Of a stretch of 64,000 nucleotides of DNA, positions 59,948-64,000 are shown in pieces (position 1 is the first letter of the stretch; each line of letters begins with the position of its first letter). Source of the DNA: an uncultured Drancourtella sp. (GTDB lineage: Bacteria; Bacillota; Clostridia; Lachnospirales; Lachnospiraceae); assembly GCA_937880845.1 (NCBI GenBank), contig CALFLL010000016.1:27940-91939 (forward strand), written 5' to 3'. Both the position numbers and the translations under genes were made by a program. The notes below the pieces were generated by a model. It did not search any database, was not told the origin of the DNA, and saw only the letters and a program-made list of their open reading frames with translations.

Positions 59948-60742
59948 ATGAAATTAGGATTTATCGGATGTGGAAATATGGCAGGCGCAATTATGGGCGG
60001 CATTATCAAAAAAGGAATTTTTAAACCGGAAGAAATCATCGGAGCGGACGTATTTGCACCTACAAGAGAAAAAGCACAGGCGACATACGGAATCAATATC
60101 ACAGAAAGCAACCTGGAAGTTGTAGAAAAATCGGAAGTGATTGTTCTTGCGGTAAAACCTCAGTTCTATGAAGCGGTTATCACAGAAATCAAAGATAAAG
60201 TGACAGATGAGAAGATCGTGATTACGATTGCTCCGGGCAAAACACTGGCATGGTTAGAAGAAAAATTCGGAAAAGCTGTAAAAATCGTAAGAACAATGCC
60301 AAATACACCGGCTATGGTAATGGAAGGAATGACAGCGGCTTCTCCGAATAAATACCTTTCTGAAGAAGAAGTAAAATATGCATGTACTCTTCTTGAAAGC
60401 TTCGGAAAAGTGGAAGTGATTCCGGAAAGACTGATGGATGCGGTAGTAGGAGTAAGCGGAAGTTCACCGGCATATGTATTTATGTTTATCGAAGCAATGG
60501 CAGATGCGGCTGTATCTGACGGAATGCCAAGACCACAGGCATACAAATTTGCCGCACAGGCAGTACTCGGAAGTGCAAAGATGGTACTGGAAACAGGAAA
60601 ACATCCGGGAGAATTAAAAGACATGGTATGTTCACCGGCAGGAACAACAATCGAAGCAGTACGTGTTCTGGAAGGAACAGGATTCAGAAGTTCTGTGATC
60701 GAAGCCATGAAAGCATGTACAGATATTGCAAAAGGAATGTAA
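59948..60742 (+). CDS. proC: Pyrroline-5-carboxylate reductase
   Basis: A 264-residue NAD(P)H-dependent enzyme that reduces P5C to L-proline. The N-terminal Rossmann motif is KLGFIGCGNMAGAIMGGI; VRTMPNTPAMVMEGMTA and GVSGSSPAYVFMFIEAMADAAV with SPAGTTIEAVRVLE are diagnostic. AAAGGAG before the ATG. With HypD, which makes P5C from hydroxyproline, this completes conversion to proline. It is controlled from a GntR-bound promoter and not fused to a biosynthetic proBA operon, suggesting a catabolic or Stickland-type role (inference). Confidence 0.95.
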   Translation: MKLGFIGCGNMAGAIMGGIIKKGIFKPEEIIGADVFAPTREKAQATYGINITESNLEVVEKSEVIVLAVKPQFYEAVITEIKDKVTDEKIVITIAPGKTLAWLEEKFGKAVKIVRTMPNTPAMVMEGMTAASPNKYLSEEEVKYACTLLESFGKVEVIPERLMDAVVGVSGSSPAYVFMFIEAMADAAVSDGMPRPQAYKFAAQAVLGSAKMVLETGKHPGELKDMVCSPAGTTIEAVRVLEGTGFRSSVIEAMKACTDIAKGM

Positions 60743-60775
60743 AAAGGGTATACTGGTAACAGTACAAAAGTGAGG

Positions 60776-60813
60776 AAAGGGCTCAGATGTAAACGTACAA
60801 CTGGGCTCTTTTT
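60776..60813 (+). terminator. Terminator after proC
   Basis: AGGGCTCAG pairs with CTGGGCTCT (two G-U pairs) and is followed by TTTT. It lies 60 bases before the TetR gene. Confidence 0.7.
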
Positions 60814-60874
60814 AATTAAATCGATTTCAGGCAATAACTTCGATATAAGAATGGGAAAGGGGCAGCAGCTACAT

Positions 60875-61465
60875 ATGAATGGTATGAAGAAAAGTGTAAA
60901 GGATCGTATTATAACAGCAGCGTGGGATCTGTTTTATGAGAAAGGATATGATGATACGACGGTCGATGACATCATACGGCTTTCAAACACATCAAAAGGG
61001 TCTTTTTACTATTATTATGAAGGAAAAGATGCACTTTTGAATACATTGTCAACCATTCTGGATGAGTTGTATGCATCACTTGAAAAAGAAATGGATTCGG
61101 AAACGGACAGCTTTGAAAAACTGATGTTTATAAATTACAGAGCACATGAATTTATGGAAAAATCCATCAAAGTGGATCTTCTGGCATCTCTTTATTCCAC
61201 TCAGCTGATTTCTAAGGGAGACAGGAGTCTTTTGGATCAAAACAGGGAATATTACAAGCTTGTGAGCAGTATTATTGAAGACGGACAGAAAAAAGGCGAA
61301 ATCAGCCGAAAAAAAAGTGTGTCGGAACTGGTAAAATATTATTCTCTTTGTGAACGAGCCCTTGTTTCCGACTGGTGTATGAATAAAGGGAGCTATTCTC
61401 TTGCAGAATACAGTAAAGAGTATATGCCGATCATGATGAGTAGTTTTAAAGGCACAAAGAAATAG
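60875..61465 (+). CDS. TetR/AcrR family transcriptional regulator
   Basis: A 196-residue regulator. The N-terminal helix-turn-helix (residues about 5-55) reads RIITAAWDLFYEKGYDDTTVDDII and TSKGSFYYYYEGKDALL, the standard TetR pattern; the rest is a helical ligand-binding domain. AAAGGGG precedes ATG 60875; ATG 60851 and 60884 are alternatives. It reads toward the flavoprotein and Fe-ADH genes and may regulate them. The intergenic region 61466-61580 contains an AT-rich ATAATAATTTAT segment that could be an operator. Confidence 0.88.
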   Translation: MNGMKKSVKDRIITAAWDLFYEKGYDDTTVDDIIRLSNTSKGSFYYYYEGKDALLNTLSTILDELYASLEKEMDSETDSFEKLMFINYRAHEFMEKSIKVDLLASLYSTQLISKGDRSLLDQNREYYKLVSSIIEDGQKKGEISRKKSVSELVKYYSLCERALVSDWCMNKGSYSLAEYSKEYMPIMMSSFKGTKK

Positions 61466-61580
61466 CATTAAAAAAAATTATCATATAATAATAATTTATC
61501 ATTTTTTCTTATTGATTTTCTGTGTTATGATTAAAAAAGGAAAAAACCGGAAAAATAAAGAAAAAACGGAGGAATTAATT

Positions 61581-62483
61581 ATGTATGATATTTGTATTAT
61601 CGGAGCGGGACCGGCAGGAATAAGCAGTGGGATTTATGCTGTCAGCAGAGGAATGAAGACAATAGTTCTGGAACAGAAGGCAGTGGGTGGCCTGATTGGA
61701 AAGGTATCTACCGTTACACATTATGCCGGAATTATAAATCAAGAAACAGGAAACACTTTTGCACAAAGAATGAAAGAGCAGGCAATTTCTGCCGGCGTAG
61801 AAATTCGAATGGAACAAGTAGTTGAAACAGATCTTTTGGGAGAGGTCAAAAAAGTCAAAACCAAGGAACAGGTTTATGAGGCAAGGACAGTGATCATTGC
61901 TGCCGGAACAACACCAAGAAAGCTTGGAATTGAAGGAGAAGAAACATTTGGCGGATTTAATGCGGCAAGAGACGGGGAAAAATTTACGGGAAAAGAAATA
62001 TTTGTAGTCGGAGGTGCAGACGGAGCGATCAAAGAGGCACTGTATCTGGCGAAATTTGCATCAAAACTTACAATCATACATTTTGAAGATAAGTTAGGTG
62101 CGATACCGGAGTTTGTAAAAAAAGTAGAACAGACAGAAAACATAGAGGTAAAATTGCATACAAGACTGACTGCGATCAAGGGACAGGAATATGTGAAAGA
62201 AATTGTCCTGACAGATGAGTATACAAAAGAGCAGGAAGTCATAAAAGCAGACGGATGCGGAATCTTTATCTATGCAGGTTCCGAACCAAATACGGCATTA
62301 TATCCACAGTTGGAAAAAAAGAATGGGTATCTTGTAACGGATGAATGTCAAAGAACAAATATAAAGGGAGTCTATGCGGCGGGGGATATCTGCGAAAAGC
62401 AAGTGCGTCAGGTTGCCACAGCAGTAGCAGATGGAGCCGTTGCCGCCATCCAGGCTGCGGCGTATGTAAAAAACCTTCGATAA
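61581..62483 (+). CDS. Thioredoxin-reductase-like flavoprotein lacking the CxxC
   Basis: A 300-residue protein with the two-nucleotide-binding fold of thioredoxin reductase: FAD motif CIIGAGPAGISSGIYA, NAD(P) motif FVVGGADGAIKEALYL and the terminal GVYAAGDICEKQVRQVATAVADG. The place of the redox CATC of TrxB is NAARDG at residues 127-132, so both cysteines are replaced (Asn127 and Arg130). It cannot work as a disulfide reductase and may be a flavin-based oxidoreductase or ferredoxin-NADP reductase-like enzyme. GGAGG before ATG 61581; the frame from 61512 is less likely. Followed after 26 bases by an Fe-ADH. Confidence 0.85.
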   Translation: MYDICIIGAGPAGISSGIYAVSRGMKTIVLEQKAVGGLIGKVSTVTHYAGIINQETGNTFAQRMKEQAISAGVEIRMEQVVETDLLGEVKKVKTKEQVYEARTVIIAAGTTPRKLGIEGEETFGGFNAARDGEKFTGKEIFVVGGADGAIKEALYLAKFASKLTIIHFEDKLGAIPEFVKKVEQTENIEVKLHTRLTAIKGQEYVKEIVLTDEYTKEQEVIKADGCGIFIYAGSEPNTALYPQLEKKNGYLVTDECQRTNIKGVYAAGDICEKQVRQVATAVADGAVAAIQAAAYVKNLR

Positions 62484-62509
62484 ATACAAAAAAACCGGAG
62501 GAAGGGAAA

Positions 62510-63631
62510 ATGGAACTATTTAGAGAAGTGACAAGGATTTCAAAATATAAAAGTGTGGAAGATTTTGTAGGGGAAATAAAAACAGGAGAAACAGATTTTA
62601 TTTTTGCAAGTAAAGCAATCTTTGAAACATACTTTGCAAAGTACAATTTAAAAGGCTGTGTTCACTATAAAAGCGAGTATGGAAACGGTGAACCGACAGA
62701 TTTGATGATCGAAAAACTTCGGACAGATTTTTATGCAAGCGGATGTGAAAGGATCATCGCCATAGGAGGCGGAGCGGTCATTGACATGGCCAAGATTCTT
62801 GTTTTGGATGTTTCAAAAGAAGTATCGGCAGAACAGATTTTTCGAAAAGAAGTAAAGCTGAAGAAAAGATATCCGTTGATTGCCGTACCGACTACATGCG
62901 GAGCGGGATCGGAAGTTTCTAGTGTATCCATCATGGAAGTGCCAAGACTTCATACTAAACTGGGACTTGCAGATCCGGGATTATTTCCAGACGAAGCAAT
63001 TTTAATACCTGAACTTTTAAGACAACTTCCGTTTTCCTTTTTTGCTACCAGTGCCATTGATGCCATGATCCATGCCATGGAATCTTTTGTTTCACCTAAA
63101 GCAAATTTATATACAGAAATGTTCAGTAAAGAAGCAATCAAACTTTTAGTAAAAGGATTTGGACGACTTGCAGAAGAAGGAAAAGAAGCCAGAATGGAAA
63201 TGTTGGAAGAATTTCTTGTTGCAAGTAATCTGGCGGGAATTGCATTCGCAAATGCGGGAACAGGAACCGTACATGCTATGTCGTATCCATTAAGCGGTAC
63301 TTACCATGTGACGCATGGAGAGGCTAATTATCAGTTCTTGACGGCAGTATTCGGAACTTATCAGAGATTAAAGCCGGATGGGAAGATAAGGCAGATTACA
63401 TCTTTGATCAGTCGAGAGCTCAATTGTCAAGAAGAAGAAGCTTACAATGAACTGGAAAAACTACTTTGTGCTATCGTACCGCGAAAACCCCTTCATGAAT
63501 ATGGAATGAAGGAAGAAGAAATCAAAAGCTTTCCCAAAAGTGTCGCAGAAAGCCAGCAACGGCTTTTAAATCAGAGTTATATCAAACTGAGCGAAGAGCA
63601 GATGGAAGAAATATATAGGAAATTATATTAA
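62510..63631 (+). CDS. Iron-containing alcohol dehydrogenase, 4-hydroxybutyrate dehydrogenase-like
   Basis: A 373-residue group III alcohol dehydrogenase. It has the NAD motif IIAIGGGAVIDMAKIL, the PTTCGAGSEVSSVSI motif, and the metal ligands in SAIDAMIHAMESFVSP (Asp, His) and GTVHAMSYPLSGTYHVTHGEANY (two His; read in parts). The sequence style, with N-terminal ELFREVTRI and FASKAIFETYF, resembles 4-hydroxybutyrate dehydrogenases of clostridia, which interconvert succinate semialdehyde and 4-hydroxybutyrate. GGAGGAAGGG before ATG 62510. No 4-hydroxybutyryl-CoA dehydratase or CoA transferase is in the window, so the substrate is not proven. Confidence 0.82.
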   Translation: MELFREVTRISKYKSVEDFVGEIKTGETDFIFASKAIFETYFAKYNLKGCVHYKSEYGNGEPTDLMIEKLRTDFYASGCERIIAIGGGAVIDMAKILVLDVSKEVSAEQIFRKEVKLKKRYPLIAVPTTCGAGSEVSSVSIMEVPRLHTKLGLADPGLFPDEAILIPELLRQLPFSFFATSAIDAMIHAMESFVSPKANLYTEMFSKEAIKLLVKGFGRLAEEGKEARMEMLEEFLVASNLAGIAFANAGTGTVHAMSYPLSGTYHVTHGEANYQFLTAVFGTYQRLKPDGKIRQITSLISRELNCQEEEAYNELEKLLCAIVPRKPLHEYGMKEEEIKSFPKSVAESQQRLLNQSYIKLSEEQMEEIYRKLY

Positions 63632-63640
63632 TATAATAAT

Positions 63641-63690
63641 AAAATGCTGTAAAAGAAAGAAGAAATCTTCTCTTTTTACAGCATTTTTTA
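63641..63690. terminator. Terminator after the Fe-ADH
   Basis: AAAATGCTGTAAA pairs with TTTACAGCATTTT, with an inner AGAAGA/TCTTCT stem, and a T run of six. Confidence 0.9.
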
Positions 63691-63932
63691 GTGAAAAATT
63701 ATTACGTTAGAAAGACGTTTTTTTAATGGAGGACCGATGAGTATGCCGATAAGATAGGAGCAACCTTGCCGCTTCCTCCGAAAAAACAGGAAGACCACAG
63801 ATACCAAGAAGATAAGCGATGTAACTTGCGTTGTCAAAGAAAGCGGTATACGGGACTGACTGGGATAGGAACGGACAACGGTGCCAGAATACAAAGGAGT
63901 GATGTTACAAGAATCTTTGTAGTATGTTTCAT
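63688..63932 (-). pseudogene. bioY: Decayed BioY-type biotin transporter gene
   Basis: From ATG 63932 the minus strand reads MKHTTKILVTSLLCILAPLS then VPIPVSPV, a good BioY N-terminus, and stops at 63834-63836 after a frame change. In other frames follow PLSLTTQVT, YLLGICGLPVFS, GGSGKVAP and YLIGILIG, which are successive pieces of the BioY family (PV-I-L..., LLG..GLPVF-GG, GYLIGY). The region between PLSLTTQ and YLLG is about 25 codons too short. The gene has therefore suffered several indels and a truncation. The fragment count, order and strand all agree, though each piece is short. The remaining sequence to 64000 shows no other gene. Confidence 0.6.
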
Positions 63933-64000
63933 AAAAATAATCTACTTAGTGTCTGCTGAGCAAACTGAAAACACTTGATTTTACTGACTTTTGCCCCATT

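Noticed and set aside
63766..63978. A 70-codon plus-strand frame after the last terminator
   Set aside because: It is opposite the bioY remnant, lacks a ribosome binding site and has no recognisable sequence.
1..64000. tRNA or rRNA genes, CRISPR arrays, insertion sequences, prophage
   Set aside because: None seen on either strand by reading; no repeated spacers, no transposase frame apart from the decayed Rpn nuclease, no phage module. A tRNAscan or ISfinder search would be decisive and was not possible.

Overview
This window comes from a low-to-medium GC, anaerobic Firmicute, most likely a gut Lachnospiraceae (Clostridium cluster XIVa). The evidence is class III ribonucleotide reductase, glycyl-radical and radical-SAM enzymes, oxygen-independent [4Fe-4S] L-serine dehydratase, the anaerobic cobalt-early B12 pathway, strong AGGAGG ribosome binding sites and TTGACA/TATAAT promoters. 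I saw no rRNA, tRNA, CRISPR array or intact mobile element.

Layout. 1-2.6 kb: the end of an FtsX-type ABC permease, followed by two decayed genes (its ATPase partner and an Rpn/PDDEXK nuclease). 2.7-5.0 kb: a PHP-domain phosphoesterase and D-serine ammonia-lyase. 5.1-9.3 kb: a minus-strand four-gene operon (DUF3100-like membrane protein, small membrane protein, amidohydrolase, TSUP exporter) divergent from a Crp/Fnr-type regulator; this looks like an uptake, deamination and export module of unknown substrate. 9.3-12.2 kb: an FAD oxidoreductase fused to a Rieske domain, a tocopherol-cyclase-like protein and a conserved hypothetical, with the first ribosome binding site buried in a terminator hairpin. 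12.2-20.8 kb: housekeeping and membrane genes (YjdF-like, YitT, Sir2, asnB, CmpB-like, sdaAB/sdaAA, CPBP protease).

20.7-44.0 kb is a cobalamin island: cbiG-cbiJ-cobU-cobO, then sbcD-sbcC, then a promoter and cobalamin riboswitch controlling a 16-gene run cbiK-cbiD-cbiL-cbiF-cbiH-cbiET-cbiA-cobT-cobS-cobC-cbiB-cobD-cbiP-cbiC-hemC-cobA/hemD. From porphobilinogen to cobalamin only a precorrin-2 dehydrogenase (SirC/CysG type) is not seen; cobalt transport and hemA/hemL/hemB are also absent here.

44.0-64.0 kb: an amidohydrolase, an EamA transporter, a Na/Pi cotransporter, trans-4-hydroxy-L-proline dehydratase (HypD) with its activase, an FMN alpha-hydroxyacid oxidase with a Cys-rich N-terminus, a LUD protein, a P-type ATPase overlapping nrdG, nrdD preceded by a helically phased pair of NrdR-like boxes, and a GntR/FCD regulator with TTGTATACAA operators on both sides of its intergenic region with proC. 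HypD and ProC together convert hydroxyproline to proline. The window ends with a TetR regulator, a thioredoxin-reductase-like flavoprotein that has lost its CxxC, a 4-hydroxybutyrate-dehydrogenase-like Fe-ADH, and a decayed bioY remnant.

The least-described pieces are the DUF3100/amidohydrolase/TSUP/Crp module, the Rieske-FAD plus tocopherol-cyclase-like pair with its SD-sequestering hairpin, and the CxxC-less TrxR-like/Fe-ADH pair.
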